A stretch of DNA of 64,000 nt from NCBI RefSeq assembly GCF_017591425.1, contig NW_024465751.1:3658001-3722000 (forward strand), in the 5' to 3' direction. The stretch is from Ochotona curzoniae (lineage: Eukaryota > Chordata > Mammalia > Lagomorpha > Ochotonidae). The notes beneath the pieces were generated by a model that searched no databases, had not been told where the DNA came from, and saw only the letters and a list, made by a program, of their open reading frames with translations. Positions 23,160 through 35,010 of the stretch are shown one piece after another; position 1 is the stretch's first letter; each line of letters starts with the position of its first letter. The position numbers were made by a program, and so were the translations under genes.

Positions 23160-23360
23160 TTGAGGCTGCAATAACAAGATACACCCTTGACTGTATAATT
23201 TAGGAACAACAAAGCTTTATTCCTCCTACTGCTGAAGCCTACCAAGTCCAAGAACAAGGCACCAGCAGACGCAGCATATGGTGAGAGCCCATGAGCATAG
23301 GTGGCATATTTTTGTGTGTCTTCACATGGAGGAAAGGATGAACAAACTCCCATTCTTTTG
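23160..23360 (+). mobile_element. MaLR (MST/THE1-like) LTR, 5' portion
   Basis: Reads 'gaggctgcaataacaagatac', 'ctttattcctcctactgctgaagcctaccaagtccaag', 'aaggcaccagcagacg', 'tggtgagagccc', 'tcttcacatggaggaaagg', the standard first 200 bases of a MaLR LTR. It is cut by the inverted C-SINE pair that begins at 23,366; the LTR remainder was not found beyond it. Confidence 0.7.
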
Positions 23361-23365
23361 TTTTT

Positions 23366-23525
23366 CAAGATTTATTTATTTTTATTGGAAAGGCAGATAT
23401 ACAGAGAGGAGGAGAAACAGAAGGATTCTCCATCAGCTGGTTCACTCCCCAAGTGTCTGCAATGGCTGGAGCTAAGCCAATCCAAAGCCAGGATCCAAGA
23501 ACCTCCTCCAGGTCTACCTTAGGAT
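23366..23525 (-). repeat. C-SINE 3' half, left arm of an inverted pair
   Basis: Reversed 3' half from 'aagatttatttatttttattggaaaggc' to 'ccaagaacctcctccaggtctacc'. It faces a plus-strand C-SINE beginning at once on its right; the two arms are complementary over about 150 bases. Confidence 0.9.
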
Positions 23526-23702
23526 GCTGCACCCACATGGGAGACTTAGAAGAGGTTCCTGGCTCTTGGCTTCAGATTGAAGCATCTCCAGCTATTGTGG
23601 CCACTTGGGAGTGAATCACTGGATGGAAGATCTTCCTTTCTGTCGCTCCTCCTCTCTGTATATCTGACTTTGCGATAAAAAGAAGTAAATCTTTTTTAAA
23701 AA
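23526..23702 (+). repeat. C-SINE 3' half, right arm of an inverted pair
   Basis: Plus-strand 3' half from 'gcacccacatgggagac' through 'ttcctggctcttggcttcag', 'cacttgggagtgaatcactggatgg' and 'ctctgtatatctgactttgcgataaaaag' to the A-rich tail. The tail form is the one that suggests pika. Confidence 0.9.
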
Positions 23703-23954
23703 CTCAGTGATCCAATAAGATACACTCCAATAATTCTTAGTACAATACTGTTTTCATTTACCCTTCTTTCTCCTACCCCTGCCAGTAACTACTGCCATTG
23801 GCTTCCTGAGAATCCTTACAATAACTGTAGGACATGTAAAAGACACAATACCAGCTTCTTCAATGAGGAGAGGGGGCAAAAGAAATCACAGTACTGCTCC
23901 CCAGGTCACACTCTCTCAGGGAGCCTGGAATCAAATTTGAATCCTGTGCCTAAG

Positions 23955-24325
23955 AACTCGTCTGTCTCAGTTCTTGTTGCTATTAAGACGTGGCCGTGTG
24001 ATGGCACAGCTTGTGAACAATAGGAATTCTTTCTCCGGTAATGGAGGCTGTGACGAGAAGATCCAGATATCAGCATGGTCAAGTTCCAGTGAGGGTCCGG
24101 TTCTCAGGGAGGATGGCTGAGGATGCTGAGTCTCCTTACGTGGCAGAGAGGAGTTGGCCAGCTCTCTGACCTTTTCTTAAAAGGGCACTATTCCTATTTC
24201 TGAGGGTAAGACCACAAGATCCAATTACCACAAGATCCTAACGACCCATCTCATCCTAACACCATCATATTGCTTTAGGATTTCTCAAATATGAACTGGG
24301 GTGAGGGAGGCCGAACACAGAGTCT
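23955..24325 (+). mobile_element. MaLR (MST/THE1-like) solo LTR
   Basis: Order of boxes: 'ctcagttcttgttgctattaag', 'tggaggctgtgacgagaagatccagat', 'cttaaaagggcactattcctatttctgagggtaagacc', 'cccatctcatcctaacaccatcatattgctttaggatttctcaaatatgaactgg'. This is the full LTR layout; no internal region is seen. Confidence 0.7.
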
Positions 24326-24915
24326 GTGTGCCACCCCTTCACAGAGCCTGTCTCATCGCCCCCGGCAGGTGCTCACAGGTACATGTTGAATATAGTAAAA
24401 GAAAATATGTATCCCACAAAAACAACCTACAATGTTGATAGATTTTGAAAAAGTAGAGAAGATATTGACATGCAAAGAGTCTCTTCAAAGCTCCCTTAAT
24501 CAACTACAAAAAGTACAAAGGTTACTCCTTCCCAGGGACTGCCCAGGATCAACACATCCTATCTCCAGGCTCTAACATACCAAATCTGAATTCTGCGTGC
24601 ATGGCAGAAACCTTGATCTTTACTAGAAAAGAAAAAATGAAACCTTCCAAGAGGATGGAATGGAGAAAAGGCCAGGAATCCGAGGACTTAGCCGGTGCGT
24701 ATAAGCCCCAACTGCATCCGGAGCCAGGCAATCTGGTGGGCAGGCCACACTTTCAGAGATAGTGACACTGCACACCAGTTTAAAGAAAACAGAATCTTCT
24801 GGGTTTTGTAACTGACAGGTGGCTTGTCCTTACAAATCCAGCCTTTTAAGTCAGTCTAGGATAGCAAAATGCTATAATAGTAGAAGTAATAGTAAAAGCA
24901 ATAATAGAATCGATA
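24326..24915. other. Intergenic DNA, no gene seen
   Basis: Unique sequence; no coding evidence. A simple 'taatagtag' -rich patch lies at 24,870-24,912. Confidence 0.5.
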
Positions 24916-24917
24916 GT

Positions 24918-25045
24918 AGCTTATTTCTCACAGATCTGGAGGCTGGAGATCCAAGTCAACCACCACCTAGACCCCTTAACTATGTCACTTTAATGATGGA
25001 TTTCAACATAGGGAGTCAGAGGGGACACATTTAGACTACAGCAAG
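24918..25045 (+). mobile_element. MaLR LTR with internal deletion
   Basis: Start and end of a MaLR LTR joined: 'agcttatttctcacagatctggaggctggagatccaagtc' runs into 'ctatgtcactttaatgatggatttcaacatagggagtcagaggggacacat'. The middle of about 250 bases is missing. Confidence 0.6.
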
Positions 25046-25820
25046 TAGGTAGCAAAGCTGGAATTAGACAGAGGGTTCCTAGTGCATGCCTAGAGTAACA
25101 CATAAATGATGCTAAGAATGACCTTTCTAGTATGTTCCAGAATATAACTCCAAAGTGTGCTAGGAATGATTTTAGAAGACTTCCAGATGAATCTTTCAAT
25201 ATGCATTTTTTCAATATGTTCTCTCTCTAAAGGAAAGTTCACCAGCACATCAAGTATCACCAGTGATATCATGAATATTATTACCTAGAGGACTAGGTAA
25301 TTGGTTTATATCAAAGTGAATCTATTTAAAGAGAACTGTGCTTCCACCTATAAGGGAATATCTCCTATCCAACTAAAATTCTCAAAATAAAAATGGTTAC
25401 AAAATCCGGATGAATACAAAACAAATATCTGGTGCAAGTACTAAAATAATCAAAGTAATTGGGTGAGACAAGAGAAACCAGAACTCCCCAAGAAGGGAAG
25501 GCCTGGAGGTGAGCCCTGCGATTCATATTGCTTTCTTCTTTGAGGGCATTTGCTGTTGACAGCACAAGTAGGAGGGGTCTGAAGAAAGTAGTCTAGGGTG
25601 TGTGGAAGTCTCCCTAGGATGGATGGATGGATGGATGGATGGATGGATGGATGTATGGATGGATAGGTGGGTGGATGGAAGGAAAGCAAGAAAGAAATGT
25701 GAGGTTCAGGCTAGCACAGTAGTCAAGACTTTCGGGGAGATCTCCTAGAACAATGGAGCCCTAGGGAAATCCTGCACAAAATTTTCCTTCCAGAAAGTCT
25801 CTGATATTACAAGCTGTATA
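25046..25820. other. Intergenic DNA, no gene seen
   Basis: Unique sequence except the GGAT microsatellite at 25,617-25,680. Confidence 0.5.
25617..25680 (+). repeat. (GGAT)n microsatellite
   Basis: About 16 GGAT units with a few interruptions (GTAT, AGGT) toward the right end. It is pure enough to be length-polymorphic. Confidence 0.95.
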
Positions 25821-25822
25821 TA

Positions 25823-26019
25823 TAAAGGTGCTTCAATTCATTTGTAGGAAAATAAAACTAAAAGATAGATTACTTAGCTGTAAAAAAAGCAATTTTAAAC
25901 CCATACAGATTTTTATAATATGTATTTGTATGAAATGTTAAAGATACCGTCCTATGCATGGATTTCAATTTTTGGCATCAATATAAACTTACCTTTCCAT
26001 GATTTTTTTAAAGTAACTT
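25823..26019 (+). mobile_element. Palindromic DNA-transposon relic (MITE-like)
   Basis: About 195 bases with complementary ends: left 'ggtgcttcaattcatttgtagg', right 'ccatgattttttttaaagtaac'-like. The interior has 'atgcatggatttcaatttttggcatcaatataaactta', typical of a small mammalian non-autonomous DNA transposon whose intact ends read CTTCAAAAAGTTCATGG. The family name is not assigned. Confidence 0.6.
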
Positions 26020-27060
26020 CATCTATACAAAACAGAAGAGAACCAATAAAAAGGAGTCAGCAGCAGCAGAGTGCTAGGGATGCAACAGGCAGAGACCAAA
26101 CCTCTTGAAGGAGGCAGGCTTTCCACTGAGACACACACTGCATGAAGAGAGAACCTGAGCCAGCTCAGCCCCGGACGCCTGAAGCCCAGCCTCACCTGCG
26201 ACAAGGTGATAATGCCGCCAGTGGAACACAGAATTCTACCTGGAGAACAATCACTCCACAAAGAACATGTACTTTTTTTGTTTGCAATATCTAGCATCCA
26301 GTCAAAAGCTTACAGGCATGACGGAGATGGAAACAAACGAACAAAAACAGATGCAGGGTAGGGTGTGACACAAGCACTTTAAAAATAAAGGGGAGAGTAA
26401 TGCCCACCAATCACTAGAAAGTGGAAATTAAAGTACATAAAATCTCTTAAGATGGGAAATAAAGAGAGAGAGCATAGACATATGGGACATATTGCGTACA
26501 TGTATCTGTGATGGAAATCTCAAAATCAGAAAAGAGACGAGGCAAACAAGTGTTTGCAAACATACTGACTGTGAAGTTTCCAAAACTTGCCACAGATTAA
26601 AGAAGCTCTTTAACCCATATGTGTCATAAACAGAAAGAAAACTACTTCTAAGCACTTCATAGTAAAGCTGCTAAAAATCGAAGATAAAATAAATGTTTTA
26701 AAAGCATCCAGATAAAAAATGAAACCTTACCTTCAAAGGAACAGCCATAGCCAGCTTTTCAACAGAAATCCCACAAGCAAATCAATGCCAAGCTATCTCT
26801 AAAATACGAAAATAAAAGAGCTGCCAAACAAAACTTCCCTAGCCAGAGCCCAAAAAAATCCTTCAACATAAAACAAATGGCTAAGTAAAGGTTGATTTCA
26901 TAGTAGGATTCATATTAATATAGCCCATTAAGAGGCCAATGGAAAAATACGATTATTTCCAGAGATGCTTGAAAAGCATTTTTATCTGACATGTGTTCCC
27001 AGCATAATTATTCAGAAAAAAAAAGTTAGTTGCTCAACACCTTCATATGTACATAAAACT
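26020..27060 (+). mobile_element. Ancient L1M/HAL1 relic
   Basis: The stretch 26,620-26,760 ('gcacttcatagtaaagctgctaaaaatcgaagataaa' then 'cattaccttcaaaggaacagcc'-like box) matches the ORF1-side region of L1M/HAL1 elements. The stretch 26,895-27,000 ('attaagaggccaatggaaaaatacgattatttccagagatgc') matches an ORF2 region. It is heavily deleted, with no open frame left. The left limit is uncertain. Confidence 0.65.
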
Positions 27061-27124
27061 TCATATATGTGCTTACTACTTTCACGCACATATGGACACA
27101 CATTTTCATATTACATTTCTGTCC

Positions 27125-27405
27125 ATTTTTATTTTTATTTTCGTATTTTATTTTAAAGATAGAAAGACAAAGAACAATGGAGAATTTCCATCCTGTGATT
27201 CCGTTACCGAGTACCTAGGCTGATGTCAGCAGCTGAAGCCTTACAGAGTGTGTCACCGGGGGTGACAGGAGCCTGCTGCTCGAGCCGATTGCGGCTGCTT
27301 CCCAAGGTGTAGACCCAAAGCCACAAAGCAGAGACCCAAAGCAGACACCATGACATGGAATGCAGGCGTCCTGAGGGGTAGCTACACCACTGCGACAAAT
27401 ACCAG
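27125..27405 (-). repeat. C-SINE, minus strand, diverged
   Basis: Reversed copy: 'ttttattttaaagatagaaagacaaagaacaatgg', 'gattccgttaccgagtacc', 'gggtgacaggagcctgctg', ending with a diverged 'catgacatggaatgcaggcgtcctgaggggtagctacaccac'. It lies inside or beside the L1 relic. Confidence 0.75.
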
Positions 27406-27760
27406 TCCCAAATATTTTCTTAGCATCGTTTTCTTTAGTCAGGAAACACTACAACCTTGTCTGTTTGTATCTCCTCTAAGAAAGGACGTGATGCTGGAAG
27501 TGTTATCAGCTAATGTAACTAGAGAAAACAAACAGCTATAGGACTGAGAATTTAAAATGAGTAAACAAAAGCTGTGAGCATTTTCAGGGATATAAATCAA
27601 CAAAAGAACTAATCCAAATAAGATAATATGATACTGTAGCAGACTGTAAAAGGAGTAAATGCAGAAACCAATGCCTTCAGGTGCGCCAAGTATGATGAGT
27701 TACCATGTGAAAAAGGTCAAGATTATCCAGTACTTTATTCCAATAGAAATAAAGACCACT

Positions 27761-28110
27761 GGGCCCAGCCCAGTAGCCTAGCGGCTAAAGTCCTCGCCTG
27801 GAACGCGCCAGGATCCCATATGGGCACCAGTTCCAATCCCAGTGGCCCCACTTCCCATCCAGCTCCCTGCTTGTGGCCTGCGAAAGCAATCAAAAACAGC
27901 CCAAAGCTTTGGGATCCTGCACCCACATAGGAGACCTGGAGGAAGTTCCTGGCTCCTGGCTTTGGATCAATGCAGCACCAGCCTTTGTGCTCACCTGGGG
28001 AGTGAATCATTGGACAGAAGATCTTCCTCTCTGTCTCTCCTCCTCGATGTATATCTGACTTTGCAAGAAAAAAAAAAAACAAAATGAATCTAAAAAATTT
28101 AAAAGAAACA
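27761..28110 (+). repeat. C-SINE, full length, plus strand (young type)
   Basis: Complete copy: 'gggcccagcccagtagcctagcggctaaagtcctcgcctgg' (tRNA-like A box), 'gggcaccagttccaatccc' (B box), 'gcctgcgaaagcaatcaaaaacagcccaaagc', 'cacataggagacctggagg', 'ggggagtgaatcattggacagaagatcttcc', 'tatatctgactttgcaag' and an A-rich tail. An imperfect target-site duplication flanks it (around 27,747-27,760 and 28,112-28,125). Best reference copy in this window. Confidence 0.95.
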
Positions 28111-28229
28111 GAAAGAAAGATCATCTTCTTGGGAATAACCCTAATGTGCAATGTGCAGTACTCATGTGAAGAAAACGATAAGACATTCCCAATATAAACA
28201 TTTCCTTTAAAATGCAAACGTTTATCTCT

Positions 28230-28515
28230 CACATGATCATCTAGGAATTTTCCCAAAATAATTTAAAGCATAGCCTATATAAAGATAAGTACGCAAATGC
28301 TCACATCAGGGTTATTTGTAACAATAAAAAGGGGAAACAACGTAAAGGCCCAAACAGTGGATGGATGCTCCATAACACTGGGCTTAAAGAGCCTTTCTTG
28401 AACATAGCAAAAGCACAAACAGTGAAAGAAAATTAGACAAATGGGATCACATCAAACTAAGACGCTTCCACACTGGAAAAGAACCCAGCTGCAAAATCAC
28501 AAGACGCTCTGGGAG
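28230..28515 (+). mobile_element. Two rearranged L1 ORF2 relic pieces
   Basis: The piece at 28,255-28,375 ('gcaaatgctcacatcagggttatttgtaacaataaaaagg...aaacaac') matches the far 3' end of L1 ORF2. The piece at 28,385-28,510 ('aaattagacaaatgggatcacatcaaactaagacgcttcc') matches a point upstream of that. Their order is swapped relative to an intact L1, so they are two insertions or a rearrangement. Confidence 0.75.
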
Positions 28516-30010
28516 TAGCAGACCGAAGCTTGTACTATGTTCCAAGTTTCCCTCTGCAAACTTTGAAAAGGAGAGAAAATGGACACCTGCCTTTAATATC
28601 AGCAGTTAGCTCGGTGCTGTCTGCTCATCAGTACCTCCACATCCCACGTCCAGGTACCCTACCCTTCCACCGGCTGAACAGGTCACCTTCACTGTGCTGA
28701 GGGAATAGACCACCTGCTGAGTACCAGTGCTCATTCATTGTCTCCAGTTGCTGTGGGAGTTGAGGCCCAGCTGTGTCTTGTCATTCAAGCAGTTTGGAAA
28801 GGGAAAGCCTGAATTTGGAAGCAAGTTGGCTGACCCTCAGCTTGGCGCTCCATAGCATGTGCTCTGGAGTCAGACCTGGAAACCACCTGATGCCTGTATG
28901 ATATTGAAGATATTACTAAGCCCTTCAAGCATCATTGTCCTTCTCTATAAATATGAGGATAACACCTGACACTGAAGTTTATTCCAAGGAATTTGAAGAA
29001 ACAATACATCTTCAGACATTTTCTGAAACATCTAATAAAACAAGTAAGACCAGGTAACAACAAGCATTAGCAGCCCGTTCTAATGCATAAGAAGATACGT
29101 AGATATTTAATGAGCTAAGCTAGGATTAGCAAAGTCACTAGAGCGTAGCTGTACCATATGACTCGCAAACTGAAAGCTCATTTTTTTTCTTCACTTCCAG
29201 TTATTTGGAGCTTCCCCTTTAGTAGGATCTCATATTTTCTTTCATCACACCACATGGTGCATCTAGAACCAACTAATCAAAGTGGGACATTATCACATTA
29301 CCTTTTCTTCTCAAATACCCTGCAACCACCTGCCTCATTTGATTAACGTGTGTTTCACTCAAGAACTGGAAACAGAAGTCCTTAGATAACAGCTGAAGCC
29401 AAAAATACCCCATTCCTTCAGTGGAATCATTTAGTCCCTTTAGACCAGACCCTTCTCTTCCTGTCCTTATTTTCAAAACCAGTGTGAATGTCCATTGTTT
29501 TATTCCTGGCATGCTGATAAATCATCCATCTGCACAGAAGAGAAACATAGTTCCTGATGTGCTTTTTTCTATTCATTTATCCAAAGAATGTTTGTTCATC
29601 AGTGCCTTTCCGAGCCAGGCACACTCTGGGTGCCAGCGTCAGCCGTCGGCGGTTTCATTTTGCCTCCATGGACTTCAGCTTTAGCAGAGAGACAGATACT
29701 AAGTCCATAGTCTTTTAAATAGTTTCATAATTAAGTTGTGATAAGAACTGGGGGGGGAGGAATCAAGGAGCTCTGATTGCGGAAGAGGTCAACTGTACAG
29801 TTCCTGAGATACAATGCTGCTTTTCACATCTTCTTTCACTGAGCTGTAAGTTTGGCGAAGGGGCTGCTGGTGGGCAGGGCTGGCTTCACCGGAGAGGCTG
29901 TCCAAGCAGAGCGCCAGAACAGGAAGGGAAGGTCACAGATCGGGTAAGTCCAGCTGCTTCAGGACAGAGAGGCTGCATAAAGTTCCTGGAAATGGAGTTA
30001 AAAGGTAAGC
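28516..30010. other. Intergenic DNA with a MIR, no gene seen
   Basis: A MIR lies at 28,850-29,030. The segment 29,565-29,780 ('ttcatcagtgcctttccgagccaggcacactctggg...gtgataagaactgg') resembles an ancient mammalian LINE-type repeat that I do not name. The rest is unique. Confidence 0.5.
28850..29030 (+). repeat. MIR relic
   Basis: Clear MIR order: 'gtgctctggagtcagacctgg', 'agcccttcaagcatcattgtccttctctataaatatgaggataacacctg', corresponding to 'gagcctcagtttcctcatctgtaaaatggggataataatacctac'. Confidence 0.75.
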
Positions 30011-30014
30011 ATCG

Positions 30015-30318
30015 GAAGCAGCAGTTAGGACTCTGGCTGGGGGGCCTAAACCCCAAATTAGAGAACCTGAGCCTAGCTCTTGGTTCTGGCTCCTGATCCA
30101 GCTCCAGCAGACACGTGCCTTGGAAAGCAGCAGTGGCTTTTAGGACATGAGAAAACAGTGGTTTGCTGTGAGTTTAGGGTCCTGCCTCACAGGTGGGAGA
30201 CCTGCACTGAACCCCTCACTCCTTACTTTGGCCCTTAATTGAGGTCTTTTGGGGAGTGAGAGAGCATTCGAGAGCTCCATCTTCTGTCTATCTGCCTCTA
30301 AAACAAACGGATTTTGAA
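30015..30318 (+). repeat. C-SINE, plus strand, diverged
   Basis: Boxes in order: 'agcagcagttaggactctggctgg', 'cctgatccagctccagcagacacgtgccttggaaagcagcagtgg', 'acaggtgggagacctg', 'tggggagtgagagagcattcgagagctcc', 'tctatctgcctctaaaacaaac'. Confidence 0.75.
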
Positions 30319-30735
30319 AGAAATGTTAATTCCCTTATTGGGAAAGATAAATTTCTTTCCATAGTTTTATTAACAAGTAAATTCTATAGTGTTTTTTGGG
30401 GGTGTCTCCCTGGAAACCCAGTCTAGACTTCTTCAAATACCACCAAAATTTCTTGAAGCAGTAATTCCTGCACCATAACCTTTTCTAATCAAAAAAAAAT
30501 CACTAAAGTAGCTAAACAGAAGTACTGGAACCCTGACTTGCAATTGCATGTTTCCCATATCTTAACTGAAAGCATTTAGTCTGAGTTGAATTTCATGCCA
30601 ATGAGTTTCAGTTCCCGAGTAGAGGGAGAAAATTTCATCAAATGATTTATTCTCCTTCAGCACTACCTTAAATTCTAAATTAGAACTCACTTTGACCAGA
30701 CATCCATTAACTCTTTAAAACATTCCTTAATGCCC

Positions 30736-30738
<3 letters not shown>
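30319..30738. other. Intergenic DNA, nothing recognised
   Basis: Unique AT-rich sequence with a short A run; no gene or assigned repeat. Confidence 0.5.
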
Positions 30739-30772
<34 letters not shown>

Positions 30773-32935
30773 GTTAGAATAAGGCCTTTGGCTGATACTT
30801 ACCGACCAAAACTTTTAAGACATGGGACAGCTCCTTGCTGTCATCAGCACCCAGGGACGGACACCTCAGAGTCCCCAGTGTAAGGAAGAATGTTCCAAGG
30901 GTGTCACTTGAGAGTTTTGATAGTTCTGAGATGTTGTACCAGAGTTGAGAAAATCTTTCCAAGATCTATCGACAAAGTCCACCTCAGTGTTTATTCATAG
31001 ACCCAAACACTTACTGTAAAGCTTGGCCAAGAGAGTTGCCCAACCTGTTCTACTTTCCATCCTCTGACAAGGCACTAGATGAGCTGGCTGTCATGTTCCT
31101 GGTGTGCATCTGGGCATACTGTACACTGCACAGGCATCAGCAGCTGAAGAGGTTCAGACCCAATACATCTACTCCTAGATTGGACCACATATCTTGTGAT
31201 TTCAATTCTTGTGGCCAGGACTTGAATCCAGCAATCTGGAGAGTTGCCCAAGGCACTTCACCTGGGATGATCTCAGACTCTATTCCAGCCAGCACAGGGT
31301 CAGGTTTAGTCCATCACATGCATCAGCCAGCACACATACTTGTGAATGTAGCTGCCTGGGCAGTTCCACTTCCAATCCCATCTCCCATATGAAATTATGG
31401 ATACTGTGGCCTAGCCCAGTCCAACCCAGCCCTCAACAGGTTCTGTCTTCATGCACACAAAAGGGTGCTGCAGCCTAGTCAGAGTGACTCCCAATAATCA
31501 CCCACTAGACTTACCCTGAGCCCAGCTTTTGCATTTGCCAGCATGTGCTACAGTCTAGCCTGGTCTGTCCTGCATCTCATCTGGCTCTCATACATACCTA
31601 CGAGTGCTGCAGTATAGCTCAGCCAGACCCAGCCCACACATGAGCTTCAGCCTAGTAGAGGAGTACCCCTAGCTCCCCTAATAGGCCTGCTCCCAGCCCC
31701 AGATGTTACACCTGCAAGGGGTTATTGCCTTCCAACCTGGTATAACTCATAGCCAGTGTCAGCACTTGTCTGCTGGTTCTGTGGCCTGGCCCACTTGCCC
31801 TGCACCCATTCTAGCTCTCTCTCATGCCAGCGGATGCAGCAGCAGCCTAGCCCAGCCTAACTTGCCCCCAGACCCAGCCCAAGTGTAACTGTTCTGCCCA
31901 AACCTGGATGCTCCCAGTTCCAGCCCTCATGTTCACCAACAGAAGCAAAGGCCCAGCAGAGGAATCCCTAAGGTTCCTCTCTACCAGACCTACTTACAAC
32001 CCCGGGTCTTGTGTGTGTCAGTGGGTGCTGCAACCAAGGCTGAGATAGCCCACCCCCTGTCTGGCCATTCACCAGCAAATGTTACTGCCTGGCTTAGGCC
32101 AGCTTGTCCTCAGTCTCACTCTTGCTGGAGGGTGCAGCAGCCTAGCCCAGCCTGGCCAGCCCTAGCTCTCATGTGAAGTGGCAGGTATTGCGGTCTAACC
32201 TAGACCAACCTGTACCACTCCTGGCTCTTACTTGTGCCAGTGTATGCTATGGACCAATCCTGTCCAGCCAGCCAGCCCCCATACCCTCATCCATTTGCCA
32301 ACAGGTGCTACAACCCAGCCCGGTCTGGCCCACTCACAGCCCTGGCTCTTGTGTTCACCAGCTAGAGCTACAGCCTAGCAGGGGAGTTCCCAAGTTCCCC
32401 TACCAGTCCCACTCCCAGTAACAGATTTTGTAAGAGCTGGTGGGTGTTGTGGCCCTGCCTGATATGGCTGGCCCCCAGTCCTGGCAATCAGCAGGTAATG
32501 CAGCCTAGACCAACTGGCCCACACCCATTCCAGCTCTCGGGAGCAATGAAGACCAGCCCAAGCTGGCCCAGCCCCAGACTCAGCTCTCATGTGAACTGGT
32601 AGGTGCCTCAGACTAACCTAGTCTGACATAGGCCAGACCTATCCTGGCTCTCTTGAGCACTGAAGTGCTGAAACTTAGCCCAGTCTGGCCAGCCCCTAAG
32701 TCCAACCCACATACATGCTTATGAGTGCTACAGCCTTGCCCAACCTAGTGTGCCCACCGGCCCAACTCTCACACTCACCTTTAAAGCTGTAGCGTAAGCA
32801 GGACAGTCTCCAAAATTCCCCTACCCCATTCCCAGGCCCAAATCTTGTGCATTCTGGTAGGAACTTGGACCCAAACTGGCACAGCCCACTCCCAGTTACA
32901 GCCAAGCGCACCCAGACAGGGTGTGAGCCTTTCAT
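30739..32935 (-). mobile_element. Composite VNTR retroelement, copy B (minus strand)
   Basis: The left end is an unbroken T33 (30,739-30,771), which on the sense strand is the A tail. Then come the body (about 30,775-31,390) and the sub-repeat core (31,390-32,935: 'gtgctgcagcctagcccagcctggcc' alternating with 'agccccagctctcatgtgcaccag'). The body matches copy A in sense ('catctcagaactatcaaaactctcaag', 'cccttggaacat') and copy C ('cctgggatgatctcagactctattcc' against 15,290-15,310). The last 120 bases before the tail differ from the other copies. The 5' head is missing, so it is 5' truncated, as expected of L1-driven insertion. Confidence 0.72.
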
Positions 32936-34585
32936 GGTGTGCCAAGTTGAATGACTGTGGACAGTGATGGCTGATGCAAGGATGTCACAGAATCCTTGTT
33001 ATTCGGTGGTCCATATACAATTCACATAGTAATTCTGGGGCTCCAGAATCACATGATACTTCTGAATAGTATGTTCAAAACTGATACAGTGTCACTTCTA
33101 GAGCCTTCACTTGGCCAAGGAAAGCCATAGCTAGCTAAGATTCAAGGGGTAAAGAAAAAAGCTTCTGAAGGGAGGGCCTGCAACCTCACTTGCAAAGAAA
33201 AGAGAGAAACAAAGTATTGAGCATATTTCTAAAATCAGTCACGTGCAATGTCCATTCTTACCTCTAATAATGTTAGATGCTTAAAAATATATTGACTGTT
33301 TCTATTCAATCTCCAAATTGGATGAAGAAATTTCTATTCCATTCCACCATTTTATTCAAATTCAAAAGACACGCCTGTGTGCGTCCTAGTCTCCGTTCTC
33401 CATTTGGTGCTTGCACCCCTAGAATTGGAATGCTGCAGGAGCTATTACAAGTAAAGTCAGGATTTCAAATGCATTAATCTCATAGACAGGTTGGGTTTAA
33501 CTGTGAGCTGGCTTTAGAAAAAGCAATCAGTAATAATTAGCACAGAAACTATGAATATAAAGCAAACAAATATATCAATGTTACCGGGAAATGAAGTATG
33601 AGAAACGCCTTTTAAAGCCATCTTGAGTCTCCTCCTCAGGATCCTCAAGAGGCACCTGCTGCCACCAGACATACATAGGTGGTTGAGATCTAAATTACAA
33701 AGCTGAAAAAAAGGCAAAAGCATAGAATTCCTCTTTCTGCAGTCTCTCCCCGAAGCACCTGACACTTTGCAAAGGTGTTACCTTCCTTTGCACCTGGGAG
33801 AAATGTTAAGCACAGGATGCAACTGAAAAGAAATCGGAAATATTCGTGTTTTCTGCAACATGAAGAACATTTGAGATGTCCTCAAAATCCCTAAGTGAAG
33901 TGTCACCATTTGCAGCAGTGACATAGTCTCTACTCCATCCATCCTGATTTTCAGAACTCAATTCCTCTCCCCGCCATCTGCCTTCCGGGAGCCTACTGCT
34001 TACAGATGCTGAGCACAAGTTCCCCTCATGATGCTATTAAGTGAATCACCCAGTGTGAATTCAATACCACATCTCCCCTGACACAGCATTACACTAAACT
34101 TGAAACCCAAATGGAAGCACCTCCTGTCACATGTCCATATGCTACCATTACCAGACTGCACTTGTTCAGAGGAGCTCGGAGAATTGCATCAAGTCAACGT
34201 TGGTGAGGGAACTGATAGCAGGGGGAGATGGTGGTCCAGTGGCCCCAGGGTTTGTCTTCCATCTGTACAGCCAGGAGGGGAAAGCTGTCTTCTAGTCCCT
34301 GGGCCTCAGGGCTCCAGAAGAATGACGACTTCCCTTTCTGACTTCCCTTTCAGCCCTCATCAGCACATCACAGGGTCCTGGAGAGCATCCCTAGAAACAA
34401 GCACATCCTTTGTTCACACAGAGGAAAATGCCCCTTGCTAAACAAAGTGTAACTTGCAGTTTTAGAAAAGTTTGATCATTTTTTTTTTAAAAATGAGTAC
34501 ACTGTTTGTATGATCTTGCAAGAGCTCAGTGCAGAAGGACACAATGATATAACAGTATGTAATTACTGAACAGTATTTTGGCAGC
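32936..34585. other. Intergenic DNA, no gene seen
   Basis: Unique sequence; no coding signal or assigned repeat. The 113-codon open frame at 34,100-34,441 has no recognisable feature. Confidence 0.5.
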
Positions 34586-34589
34586 ATAC

Positions 34590-35010
34590 TGTGAATAGCT
34601 CTAACATTCAACAACAGGGAAATTTACTTGAAGTGTCATGACAGGACAGCTATGCTATGAAGTATTACATAACTATTAAAATTTTACAATGTGTATCTGT
34701 TGAACTGGAGGAATAGCCAGTTCAAAATGAAAAATATGCAGAAGAAAGCAAGTTACAATATGTAAAATATCATCCCACTTGTAAAAGAAAAATTACATAT
34801 ATATGCACATAGGTAGGACCAGATATACATAAAGGAAGAAATACATGAATATACGTAAAAATCTGTAAGAATATCTTCACATACTAACATTGGTTAGCAT
34901 AAAGGACAGGAGGAGGAGAGAAAAATCCTTAACATTTCTAACATCTTTCTTGTTTGACTTGTTACAGTGATCATGCATTTTTTAACACTACATAAATACA
35001 TAATATTTCA
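34590..35010 (+). mobile_element. L1M 3' end relic
   Basis: Order: 'caacaacagggaaatttacttgaa', 'gctatgctatgaagtattacataactattaaaa', 'gaactggaggaatagccag', 'aagcaagttacaatatgtaaaatatcatcccacttgtaaaagaaaaat', 'acatatatatgcacatag', 'catttctaacatctttcttgtttgacttgttac'. This is the last ORF2 segment and 3' UTR of an old L1M/L1ME-type element. Confidence 0.7.

Noticed and set aside
27761..28110. tRNA gene in the head of the C-SINE
   Set aside because: Only the A and B box remnants of the SINE promoter are present; no cloverleaf can be formed.
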